A stretch of 5,599 nucleotides of DNA from Actinomycetales bacterium (GCA_012514545.1 JAAZAC010000280.1:1-5599), one strand, 5' to 3'. Positions 1 through 5,599 are shown, counted from the stretch's first letter. Notes: generated by a model from the letters alone, not told the origin. Numbers and translations are program-made.

Positions 1-1
1 C

Positions 2-613
2 GACCGCACCGCCGCCCTCCTCGGCGCCGGGTCCTACCTGCTGCCGTGCGGCTTCACGCAGGCCGTCCAGGTGTACGCGCTCGCGACGGGGTCGCCCGGG
101 CGCGCCGCGGCCGTCATGGGCCTGTTCGCGCTCGGCACGACGCCGGGGCTGCTGGGCCTCGGCGGCGTCACCGCCGTGGTGCGCGGGGCCTCCGCCGAGC
201 GCTTCCTCCGGGTGGCGGGCGTCGTCGTCGTCGCGTTCGCCCTGGTCAACGTGACGGGGGCCGTCCGCGTGCTCGCCCCCGGGCTGGGCGGCGGGGCCGC
301 CGCGGCCACCCGGACGCCGAACGTGTCCGTCGCGGACGGCGTGCAGGTGCTGCGCACCGCGCAGGTCGCCACGGGGTACGAGCCCGCCGAGGCGACGGTC
401 TACGCGGGGCAGCCCGTCCGCTGGGAGGTCGACTCCCGGGCGCTCAGCTGCGCGACGGCGCTCTACGTGCCCGACCTCGGCATCTCCGCGCTCCTCGAGT
501 CGGGCACGAACGTCTTCACTTTCACCCCCGACGAGCCCGGCACGATCCGCTACTCGTGCGCCATGGGCATGTACCGGGGCGCCATCCACGTGGTCGAGCC
601 GCCCGCGGCGTGA
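2..613 (+). CDS. TauE/SafE (DsbD-like) membrane protein with C-terminal cupredoxin-like domain, 5' partial
   Basis: The frame is open from the left edge and ends at TGA 611-613, giving 203 visible residues; the true start lies outside the window. Near the visible N-terminus is LPCGFTQ (residues 14-20), followed by a hydrophobic stretch with GTTPGLLGLGG (about 35-60) and a second one at about 70-93. This pattern is typical of the TauE/SafE, DsbD_2-type transmembrane family. A Gly/Ala-rich linker follows, then a beta-rich region (about 111-200) resembling cupredoxin/EfeO-type domains. Candidate metal ligands are Cys150 in a LSCATALYVPDLGI segment and Cys186, Met188 and Met190 in YSCAMGM. Family knowledge and the Cys/Met set suggest copper or another soft metal handled at the outer face of the membrane, possibly in metal homeostasis or cuproenzyme maturation; this is inference. 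The 'sulfite exporter' label often attached to the family is probably misleading here. Confidence is high for the domain types and low for the substrate. Confidence 0.82.
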   Translation, partial: DRTAALLGAGSYLLPCGFTQAVQVYALATGSPGRAAAVMGLFALGTTPGLLGLGGVTAVVRGASAERFLRVAGVVVVAFALVNVTGAVRVLAPGLGGGAAAATRTPNVSVADGVQVLRTAQVATGYEPAEATVYAGQPVRWEVDSRALSCATALYVPDLGISALLESGTNVFTFTPDEPGTIRYSCAMGMYRGAIHVVEPPAA

Positions 614-614
614 C

Positions 615-632
615 GCCACCGGCTCCGGTGGC
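615..632 (+). terminator. Hairpin just after the TauE/SafE-cupredoxin stop codon
   Basis: GCCACCGG (615-622) is the exact reverse complement of CCGGTGGC (625-632). It can form a 7-bp stem with a 4-nt loop (GCTC) beginning one base after the stop codon. No T-run follows, as is common for terminators in high-GC actinomycetes. It could instead act as a 3'-end stabiliser or attenuator. A second exact copy of the right arm at 648-655 offers an alternative pairing partner. Confidence 0.45.
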
Positions 633-651
633 CTCCGGCGGTGGCCTCCGG
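626..651. repeat. Perfect tandem repeat of a 13-mer (two copies)
   Basis: CGGTGGCCTCCGG occurs at 626-638 and again directly at 639-651, with no mismatch, in the non-coding gap between the two plus-strand genes. The following TGGC (652-655) restarts a third partial copy. The first copy overlaps the right arm of the 615-632 hairpin. The function is unknown; slippage-prone sequence or alternative RNA pairing are both possible. Confidence 0.7.
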
Positions 652-673
652 TGGCGCGCGCCGTCGGAGGGGG

Positions 674-703
674 CCACGATCGCGGGACACGCTCGTGGGA
701 CAC
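674..703. promoter_or_regulatory. Operator-like inverted and direct repeats upstream of the small membrane protein gene
   Basis: CCACGA (674-679) and TCGTGG (693-698) form a perfect 6-bp inverted repeat separated by 13 nt. In the same stretch TCGCGGGACAC (680-690) and TCGTGGGACAC (693-703) form a direct repeat with one mismatch and a 13-nt period. The block ends one base before the Shine-Dalgarno site of the gene at 715. It could be a regulator binding site or a 5'-UTR stem, or a chance result of biased composition. No clear -10/-35 pair was seen nearby. Confidence 0.3.
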
Positions 704-704
704 C

Positions 705-710
705 AGGAGG
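705..710 (+). promoter_or_regulatory. Strong ribosome binding site for the 86-residue membrane protein
   Basis: AGGAGG lies 4 nt upstream of ATG 715. This near-perfect anti-16S match decides the start: the same frame is open further upstream, but only this ATG has a ribosome site and begins a sensible membrane protein. Confidence 0.8.
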
Positions 711-714
711 CGCC

Positions 715-975
715 ATGTCCACGCCCGACGACACCCCCGCCACGACCCCCGCCCACGACCCCGAGCCGAGCTGGCTCGAGCGGGAGCGCGAGGTGCGCCC
801 GCCGCGCGGCGGCGCCGGGGCCTGGCTCGGCCTCATGGCGCTCCTCGTCGGCGGGCTCGCCCTCATGGGGACGGGCGTGTCCCGCGAGGAGGGCCTGCTC
901 TTCGCGGCCGGACTGCTGCTCGCGACGCTCGCGTTCGCCGTCCCGCTGCAGCTCCTCGGCCGCGCCGAACGCTGA
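715..975 (+). CDS. Small two-helix membrane protein, hypothetical
   Basis: An 86-residue protein running from ATG 715 (AGGAGG 4 nt upstream) to TGA 973-975. Residues 1-33 are hydrophilic and rich in Pro, Thr, Asp and Glu, with a charged SWLEREREVRPPRGG stretch just before the membrane. Two hydrophobic segments follow at about 35-52 and 59-82, joined by a short polar turn (GVSREEG), and the chain ends LGRAER. No catalytic or metal-binding motif is visible and there is no Cys or His cluster (one His, at residue 14). I do not recognise a named family; it resembles the many short actinobacterial integral membrane proteins of unknown role. It follows the TauE/SafE-cupredoxin gene on the same strand after 101 nt of repeat-rich DNA, so co-transcription is possible but not shown. 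It faces pyk tail to tail. Confidence 0.72.
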   Translation: MSTPDDTPATTPAHDPEPSWLEREREVRPPRGGAGAWLGLMALLVGGLALMGTGVSREEGLLFAAGLLLATLAFAVPLQLLGRAER

Positions 976-1005
976 CGGGCGGCCGGACGCCGTCCGACCG
1001 CCCGT
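975..1005. terminator. Bidirectional stem-loop terminator between convergent genes
   Basis: Bases 975-988 pair with 992-1005 over 14 positions with a single C-A mismatch (983/997) and a 3-nt loop GCC. The first base of the stem is the last base of the upstream stop codon. The stem is symmetrical, so it would fold in transcripts from both the small membrane gene (plus) and pyk (minus). No T-tract is present on either side, so termination efficiency is inferred from stem strength and position. Confidence 0.6.
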
Positions 1006-1014
1006 CGGGGCACG

Positions 1015-1030
1015 CGCCGCCGCGGCGGCG
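1015..1030. terminator. Perfect GC palindrome downstream of pyk
   Basis: CGCCGCCG (1015-1022) is followed directly by its reverse complement CGGCGGCG (1023-1030). In RNA this can form a 6-bp stem with a CGCG loop. It begins 5 nt beyond the pyk stop codon on the minus strand and probably acts as the first of two consecutive pyk 3'-end structures. An alternating GC-rich sequence can produce such a palindrome by chance, so confidence is moderate. Confidence 0.4.
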
Positions 1031-1035
1031 AAGGC

Positions 1036-2463
1036 TCAGCGACGCACCGTGTCGCCGCCGATCCGGTGCACGACGAGCGAGTTCGTCGTGCCCGGGACGC
1101 CCACGGGTGCGCCGAACACGATGACCACGAGGTCGCCCTCCTCGGCGAGGCCGTTGACGAGCAGCGTCTGGTCCACCTGGAGCACCATCGCGTCGGTGTG
1201 CGCGACGTGCGGGACGAGGTACGTCTGCGCGCCCCACGTGAGCGCCAGGCGGTTGCGGACCTCCGGCACGGGCGTGAACGCCAGCAGCGGGATCGCCGGG
1301 CGCAGGCGGGACATCCGGCGCGCGGAGTCGCCGCTCTGGGTGAACGTCACGAGGTACTTCGCGCCGAGCGTCTCGCCCACCTCGGACGCCGCGTGCGTCA
1401 CGGCGCCGCCGCGGGTCTGCGGGCTCCAGCCGAGCGGCGCGATCCGGTCGCGGCCGTGCTGCTCGGTGTTCTCGATGATCCGGGCCATCGTCCGGACGGC
1501 CTCGATCGGGTACTCCCCCACGCTCGTCTCGCCCGAGAGCATGACCGCGTCCGCGCCGTCGAGCACGGCGTTCGCGCAGTCCGACGCCTCGGCGCGCGTG
1601 GGCCGCGGCGCCGAGATCATCGACTCGAGCACCTGCGTCGCCACGATGACCGGCTTCGCGGCGCGGCGCGCGAGCTCGATCGCCCGCTTCTGCACGATCG
1701 GGACCATCTCGAGCGGCAGCTCGACGCCCAGGTCGCCGCGGGCGACCATGATCCCGTCGAACGCGTCGACGATCTCGACGAGGTTGTCGACCGCCTGCGG
1801 CTTCTCGATCTTGGCGATGACGGGGGCGCGCCGGCCCTCCTCCTCCATGATCCGCGCGACGTCCTGGTAGTCCGCCGCCGACCGCACGAAGGACAGCGCG
1901 ATGAAGTCGGCGCCGAGGCGGAGGGCCCAGCGCAGGTCCTCCTCGTCCTTCTCGGACAGGGCGGGCACGCTCACCGCCACGCCGGGCAGGTTGAGGCCCT
2001 TGTTGTTCGACACGGTGCCGCCGACCTCGACGCGCGTGTGCACGTCGTTGCCCTCGACGCTCGTGATGCGCACGGCCACGCGGCCGTCGTCGATGAGGAT
2101 GCGGTCCCCCGGGCGGGCGTCGCCCGGCAGGCCCTGGTACGTCGTCGACGCGCGCTCCTTGGTGCCGAGCACGTCGTCGGTCGTGATGGTGAACTCGTCG
2201 CCCTCGGCGAGCTCCACCTTCCCGTCGCCCTCGAACCGGCCGAGCCGGATCTTCGGGCCCTGGAGGTCCACCAGCACGGCGACCGCCCGGCCCGAGGCCT
2301 GCGCCGCCGCGCGCACGTGGCCGATGATCGCCTCGTGCTCCTCGGGGGCGCCGTGACTGCGGTTGATCCGGGCGACGTCCATCCCGGCGTCGACCAGGGC
2401 CTGGATCTGCTCCGGCGTCTCGGTCGCGGGACCCGTGGTGCAGACGATCTTCGCTCTACGCAT
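1036..2463 (-). CDS. pyk: Pyruvate kinase
   Basis: A complete 475-residue enzyme, normal length for a bacterial pyruvate kinase, catalysing phosphoenolpyruvate + ADP to pyruvate + ATP in the cytosol at the end of glycolysis. The N-terminus RRAKIVCTTGPAT is the conserved family start. Visible active-site elements include Arg32, Asn34 and Ser36 (substrate and K+ site, in RINRSHG), Asp66 and Arg73 in VDLQGPKIR, Lys218 and Glu220 in AKIEK, Asp244 in ARGDLGVE and Thr276 in VATQVLESM. The B-domain lid spans roughly 74-168. The C-terminal domain carries TQSGDSARR (375-383), matching the phosphate loop of the allosteric site, so sugar-phosphate control is likely, though the effector cannot be read. 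An in-frame TAG sits three codons before ATG 2463, so the start cannot be further upstream. A candidate -10 element lies right before the ATG. The gene follows gltD on the same strand after about 113 nt and converges with the plus-strand genes. Confidence 0.97.
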   Translation of the reverse strand: MRRAKIVCTTGPATETPEQIQALVDAGMDVARINRSHGAPEEHEAIIGHVRAAAQASGRAVAVLVDLQGPKIRLGRFEGDGKVELAEGDEFTITTDDVLGTKERASTTYQGLPGDARPGDRILIDDGRVAVRITSVEGNDVHTRVEVGGTVSNNKGLNLPGVAVSVPALSEKDEEDLRWALRLGADFIALSFVRSAADYQDVARIMEEEGRRAPVIAKIEKPQAVDNLVEIVDAFDGIMVARGDLGVELPLEMVPIVQKRAIELARRAAKPVIVATQVLESMISAPRPTRAEASDCANAVLDGADAVMLSGETSVGEYPIEAVRTMARIIENTEQHGRDRIAPLGWSPQTRGGAVTHAASEVGETLGAKYLVTFTQSGDSARRMSRLRPAIPLLAFTPVPEVRNRLALTWGAQTYLVPHVAHTDAMVLQVDQTLLVNGLAEEGDLVVIVFGAPVGVPGTTNSLVVHRIGGDTVRR

Positions 2464-2469
2464 GACTCC

Positions 2470-2475
2470 AGCCTA
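2470..2475 (-). promoter_or_regulatory. Candidate -10 element for a leaderless pyk transcript
   Basis: On the minus strand TAGGCT (2475 to 2470) matches the actinobacterial TANNNT -10 pattern and ends 6 nt before ATG 2463. That places the expected transcription start at or next to the A of the start codon. The only Shine-Dalgarno-like sequence, GGAG (2469-2466), is just 2 nt from the ATG, too close for normal use, which agrees with a leaderless mRNA. No -35 resembling TTGAC was seen at 17-18 nt spacing. Confidence 0.4.
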
Positions 2476-2533
2476 TTGCCCGGCCCGACGACCCACCGGT
2501 CGCAGGGCGCGCTCGATCCCGGCGGGACGTGTT

Positions 2534-2549
2534 CGGCCTGCCGCGGCCG
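2534..2549 (-). terminator. Weak hairpin between gltD and pyk
   Basis: CGGCC (2534-2538) and GGCCG (2545-2549) can pair around a 6-nt loop, about 28 nt past the gltD stop on the minus strand. The stem is only 5 bp and has no T-run. It may partly end the gltBD transcript, or be meaningless in DNA this GC-rich. Confidence 0.2.
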
Positions 2550-2576
2550 CCGGGACGCCGCGTCGGACCACGTGCG

Positions 2577-4091
2577 CTACGGGCGCATCGGCCGCGTGTC
2601 GGGGCCCACGGGCGCGGGCAGCTCGGAGCCGCGCCGCACCGGGGCGCCGTCGTCGGGCACGACGGCGCGCTCGCCGCCGGCCCGCAGGTACGCGTCGACC
2701 GCGGCCGCCACGGCCCGGCCCTCGGCGATGGCCCAGACGACGAGCGACTGGCCGCGGCCCGCGTCGCCGGCCACGAAGACCCCGGGCACCGAGGTCGCGA
2801 AGTCCTCGCCGCGCGCGATGAGACCGCGCCCCGTGACGTCGGCGCCGGTCTGCTCCGCGAGCGCCTCGGTCTCCGGCCCGACGAAGCCCATCGCCAGGAT
2901 GACGAGGTCGGCCGGGATGTCGCGCACCTCGTCTCCCGGGATCCGGGCGCCGTCGGGCGTGTAGACGGTCGTCGCGACGCGCAGGCCCGTCACGTGGCCG
3001 TCCCGGCCCAGGAACTCCTGCGTCGTGGCGAGGAACTGGCGCTCCCCGCCCTCCTCGTGGGAGGTCGAGACCTTGAAGACCTTGGGGTCCACGGGCCACG
3101 GCTCGTTGATCGGGCGCTCGTCGGGCGGCCGGACGCCGATGTCGAGGCTCGTCACCGAGGCCGCGCCCTGCCGCAGCGCCGTGCCGACGCAGTCCGACCC
3201 GGTGTCGCCGCCGCCGATGACGACGACGTGCTTGCCCGTCGCGAGGATCTGGTCCGGGACCTCGTCGCCGGCCACCACGCGGTTCGCCTGGGTGAGGAAG
3301 TCCATGGCGAAGTGGATGCCCTCGAGGTCCGCGCCCGGGATGTCGAGCCGGCGCGGCACGCGGGCGCCCGTGGCGAGCACGACGGCGTCGTACCGCGCGA
3401 TGAGCTCCGCGTACGTGATGTCCCTGCCGATCTCGACGCCGGGGCGGAACCGCGTGCCCTCGGCCTCCATCTGCGCGATGCGGCGCTCGAGGTGGTGCTT
3501 CTCGAGCTTGAAGTCGGGCACGCCGTAGCGCAGGAGGCCGCCGATCCGGTCGTCGCGCTCGAAGACGGCGACCGTGTGGCCCGCGCGCGTGAGCTGCTGG
3601 GCCGCCGCGAGGCCCGCCGGGCCCGACCCGACGACGGCCACGGTGTAGCCCGTGAGGAAGTGGGGCAGCTGGGGCGCGACGAGGCCGCGGTCGAACGCCT
3701 CGTCGGCGATCGCCATCTCGACCTGCTTGATGGTCACCGGCGGCTGGTTGATCCCCAGGACGCACGACGTCTCGCACGGGGCCGGGCAGATCCGCCCGGT
3801 GACCTCGGGGAAGTTGTTCGTCGCGTGGAGGCGGTCGCTCGCCTCGGCCCACTGGCCCTTCCACACGAGGTCGTTCCACTCGGGGATGAGGTTCCCCAGC
3901 GGGCAGCCGTTGTGGCAGAAGGGGATGCCGCAGTCCATGCAGCGCCCCGCCTGGCGGTGGAGCACGGCCGCCGTCTCGTCCTTGGAGCGGTGCTCGTGCA
4001 CCTCCTTCCAGTCGAGGAGGCGCACGGGCACGGGACGGCTCGGGACCTCCTCGCGGTGGCGGACCTCGAGGAATCCGCGGGGGTCAGCCAC
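2577..4091 (-). CDS. gltD: Glutamate synthase (NADPH) small subunit
   Basis: A complete 504-residue beta subunit. It takes electrons from NADPH and passes them through FAD and iron-sulfur clusters to GltB for glutamate formation from glutamine and 2-oxoglutarate. The N-terminal domain holds two cysteine groups: CMDCGIPFCHNGC (Cys51, 54, 59, 63) and CPAPCETSC (Cys102, 106, 110), the usual [4Fe-4S] ligand sets. The FAD-binding motif GSGPAG is at 155-160 with an acidic Glu178 after the second strand. The NADPH-binding motif GGGDTG is at 293-298. The closing FAD motif GVFVAGDAGRGQSLVVWAIAEGR is at 437-459. The final 30 or so residues are a Pro/Arg-rich tail ending in LPAPV-type sequence, probably lineage-typical. 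The start is GTG at 4091, chosen because GGAGGT lies 5 nt upstream. It overlaps the end of gltB by 8 nt, so translational coupling is likely. Homologous reductase subunits (PreT/DPYD-type) are excluded by the gltB partner. Confidence 0.97.
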   Translation of the reverse strand: MADPRGFLEVRHREEVPSRPVPVRLLDWKEVHEHRSKDETAAVLHRQAGRCMDCGIPFCHNGCPLGNLIPEWNDLVWKGQWAEASDRLHATNNFPEVTGRICPAPCETSCVLGINQPPVTIKQVEMAIADEAFDRGLVAPQLPHFLTGYTVAVVGSGPAGLAAAQQLTRAGHTVAVFERDDRIGGLLRYGVPDFKLEKHHLERRIAQMEAEGTRFRPGVEIGRDITYAELIARYDAVVLATGARVPRRLDIPGADLEGIHFAMDFLTQANRVVAGDEVPDQILATGKHVVVIGGGDTGSDCVGTALRQGAASVTSLDIGVRPPDERPINEPWPVDPKVFKVSTSHEEGGERQFLATTQEFLGRDGHVTGLRVATTVYTPDGARIPGDEVRDIPADLVILAMGFVGPETEALAEQTGADVTGRGLIARGEDFATSVPGVFVAGDAGRGQSLVVWAIAEGRAVAAAVDAYLRAGGERAVVPDDGAPVRRGSELPAPVGPDTRPMRP

Positions 4092-5599
4092 GGGCCACCT
4101 CCAGGATCGACTCCCACGCGCCGGGCGCCGTCGGGTCGAGGCCCTCGCGCTCGGCAGTCGCCAGCGCGGCGACCATCCGCTCGTACTCGGCCGGGACGAC
4201 GGCGGTGAACCGCGCGAGCGCGGCCGGCAGGTCGGCCAGGAGCTCGCCCGCCCGCGGCGAGCCGGTCTCCTCGTGGTGCGCCCGCAGCAGGCGCTCGACC
4301 TCCGCGGCGCCCGCCTCGTCGAGCGGCCGCAGCACGACGTCGCCCGACGCCAGCGCCTGCGTGTTGACGAGGTCCGGGTCGAGGTCGAGCACGTAGGCGT
4401 GGCCGCCCGACATGCCCGCGGCGAGGTTGCGCCCCGTGCGCCCGAGCACGAGGACGGTGCCGCCCGTCATGTACTCGCACGCGTGGTCGCCCACGCCCTC
4501 GACGACGAGCGTGGCGCCGGAGTTGCGGACCGCGAACCGTTCCCCCACGACCCCGCGCAGGAAGACCTGGCCGGACGTCGCGCCGTAGCCGATGACGTTG
4601 CCGGCGATGACGTCCCGCCCGCCGGAGAGCGTCGCCGTGCGGTCCGGCCGGATGATGACGCGGCCGCCCGAGAGGCCCTTGGCGACGTAGTCGTTGGCGT
4701 CGCCGAAGAGCCGGAGCGTGATGCCGCGCGGGAGGAACGCGCCGAGCGACTGGCCGGCCGAGCCGGTGAGCGTGATGTCGATCGTGTCGTCCGGTAGGCC
4801 CTCGCCGCCGAAGCGGCGGGTGACCTCGTGGCCGAGCATCGTGCCGACGGTCCGGTTGACGTTGCGGACGGGCACGCTGATCCGCACGGGCTCGCGCGAG
4901 TCGAGCGCCTCGCGGGCCAGCCGGATGAGCTCGTTGTCGAGCGCCTTGGCCAGGCCGTGGTCCTGCGTCCGCGTGTTCCGCAGCGCCGAGCCGGGCTTCG
5001 GCTCGGGCTTGGCGAGCACCGGCCCGAGGTCGAGGCCCGCGGCCTTCCAGTGGTCGATGACCGCTCGCGTGTCGAGCGACTCGACGTGCCCGACGGCCTC
5101 GGCGATCGACCGGTAGCCGAGCGCGGCGAGGTGCTCGCGCACCTCCGTGGCGATGTACTCGAAGAACGTCATGACGAACTCGGGCTTGCCCGAGAACCGG
5201 GCGCGCAGCTCCGGGTTCTGCGTCGCGACGCCGACCGGGCAGGTGTCGAGGTGGCAGGCCCGCATCATCACGCAGCCGCTGACGACGAGCGGGGCCGTGG
5301 CGAACCCGAACTCCTCCGCGCCCAGCAGCGCCGCCACGACGACGTCCCGGCCGGTCTTCAGCTGGCCGTCCACCTGCAGCACGATCCGGTCGCGCAGGTC
5401 GTTGAGCACGAGCGTCTGCTGCGCCTCCGCGAGGCCGATCTCCCACGGCGTGCCCGCGTGCTTGAGGGACGTGAGCGGGCTGGCGCCCGTCCCGCCGTCG
5501 TGCCCGGAGATGAGGACGACGTCGGCGTGCGCCTTCGCGACGCCCGCCGCCACGGTCCCGACGCCGAACTCGCTGACGAGCTTGACGTGCACGCGCGCC
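4084..5599 (-). CDS. gltB: Glutamate synthase (NADPH) large subunit, C-terminal part
   Basis: The frame runs in from the right edge and stops at TGA 4086-4084, leaving about 504 residues of a subunit usually near 1,500 long. The N-terminal glutaminase domain and the start are outside. The GTG at 5592 is an internal valine, not a start, because the conserved ARVHVKLVSE sequence continues upstream of it. Counting from that valine, residues 2-47 form the FMN/2-oxoglutarate-binding part of the synthase barrel, with the ISGHDGGTGASPLTSLKHAG signature. Cys107, Cys113 and Cys118 (C-x5-C-x4-C in GCVMMRACHLDTCPVG) are the [3Fe-4S] ligands. From about 270 to 405 is the Gly-rich right-handed beta-helix (GXGXG) domain, followed by a helical tail to 502. 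The subunit makes glutamate from ammonia channelled from glutamine, using electrons from GltD. SEFGVG replaces the SEVGVG I would expect, a mild change. No frameshift is seen. Confidence 0.96.
   Translation of the reverse strand, partial: ARVHVKLVSEFGVGTVAAGVAKAHADVVLISGHDGGTGASPLTSLKHAGTPWEIGLAEAQQTLVLNDLRDRIVLQVDGQLKTGRDVVVAALLGAEEFGFATAPLVVSGCVMMRACHLDTCPVGVATQNPELRARFSGKPEFVMTFFEYIATEVREHLAALGYRSIAEAVGHVESLDTRAVIDHWKAAGLDLGPVLAKPEPKPGSALRNTRTQDHGLAKALDNELIRLAREALDSREPVRISVPVRNVNRTVGTMLGHEVTRRFGGEGLPDDTIDITLTGSAGQSLGAFLPRGITLRLFGDANDYVAKGLSGGRVIIRPDRTATLSGGRDVIAGNVIGYGATSGQVFLRGVVGERFAVRNSGATLVVEGVGDHACEYMTGGTVLVLGRTGRNLAAGMSGGHAYVLDLDPDLVNTQALASGDVVLRPLDEAGAAEVERLLRAHHEETGSPRAGELLADLPAALARFTAVVPAEYERMVAALATAEREGLDPTAPGAWESILEVARG
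4097..4102 (-). promoter_or_regulatory. Ribosome binding site of gltD inside gltB
   Basis: Read on the minus strand, GGAGGT at 4102-4097 lies 5 nt before the GTG start at 4091, within the last codons of gltB. It fixes the GTG start of gltD and supports coupled translation of the two subunits. Confidence 0.75.

Noticed and set aside
46..714. An N-terminal extension of the small membrane protein in the same open frame
   Set aside because: The extension is an Arg/Gly/Ala-rich reading that overlaps the TauE/SafE-cupredoxin gene out of frame, while AGGAGG just before ATG 715 gives a clear start.
2517..2527. Small inverted repeat TCCC-GGC-GGGA upstream of pyk
   Set aside because: Only 4 bp of stem in very GC-rich DNA, with no extension; not distinguishable from chance.
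1066..2964. A long plus-strand open frame (632 codons) opposite pyk and the end of gltD
   Set aside because: It lies antisense to well-conserved genes, has the Arg/Ala/His/Asp-rich composition of reversed high-GC codons, and shows no recognisable domain or ribosome site.
2529..4208. A long plus-strand open frame opposite gltD
   Set aside because: Same artefact: antisense to a complete conserved gene in high-GC DNA, with repetitive charged composition and no domain.
3734..5446. A long minus-strand open frame across the gltB/gltD junction in a different frame
   Set aside because: It is an out-of-frame reading of gltB and gltD, rich in Arg, Pro and Gly, with none of the conserved motifs that appear in the true frames.
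5590..5592. GTG as the start of gltB
   Set aside because: Conserved glutamate synthase sequence (ARVHVKLVSE) continues upstream to the window edge, so this is an internal valine codon of a truncated gene.
1..5599. A novel defence, mobile or biosynthetic system
   Set aside because: No transposase, integrase, nuclease, reverse transcriptase, toxin-antitoxin pair, CRISPR repeats or biosynthetic enzymes were seen; the genes are core metabolism plus a metal-type membrane protein.

Overview
The window comes from a very GC-rich genome. Third codon positions are almost always G or C, and start codons include GTG. Protein motifs and gene order (gltB-gltD-pyk) fit an actinomycete, possibly a Micrococcales/Cellulomonas-like lineage. 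The lineage is inferred from protein style and synteny only, since no RNA marker gene is present.

The right-hand part (bases 1036-5599) is core metabolism on the minus strand. Reading in transcription order, it holds the C-terminal third of the large (alpha) subunit of NADPH-glutamate synthase (gltB, running off the right edge), the complete small (beta) subunit (gltD, overlapping gltB by 8 nt), a gap of about 113 nt, and a complete pyruvate kinase (pyk). GltB and GltD together convert glutamine plus 2-oxoglutarate into two glutamates using NADPH. Pyruvate kinase makes pyruvate and ATP from phosphoenolpyruvate. The block therefore joins ammonium assimilation to the end of glycolysis, but pyk appears to have its own promoter, possibly giving a leaderless mRNA.

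The left-hand part (bases 1-975) is on the plus strand and converges on pyk. It holds the C-terminal end of a TauE/SafE (DsbD-like) membrane protein that carries a cupredoxin-like metal-binding domain, then a complete 86-residue protein with two predicted membrane segments and a strong Shine-Dalgarno site. The 101-nt gap between them is rich in short repeats: a hairpin right after the first stop codon, a perfect tandem 13-mer, and a second 13-nt-spaced repeat pair inside an inverted repeat. The 60-nt convergent gap (976-1035) contains two strong GC-rich stem-loops that probably end transcription from both sides.

No tRNA, rRNA, CRISPR array, insertion sequence or phage gene was seen. The metabolic genes look ordinary and intact. 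I found no convincing undescribed system. The least-explained parts are the metal-handling membrane fusion, its small membrane neighbour and the repeats between them.
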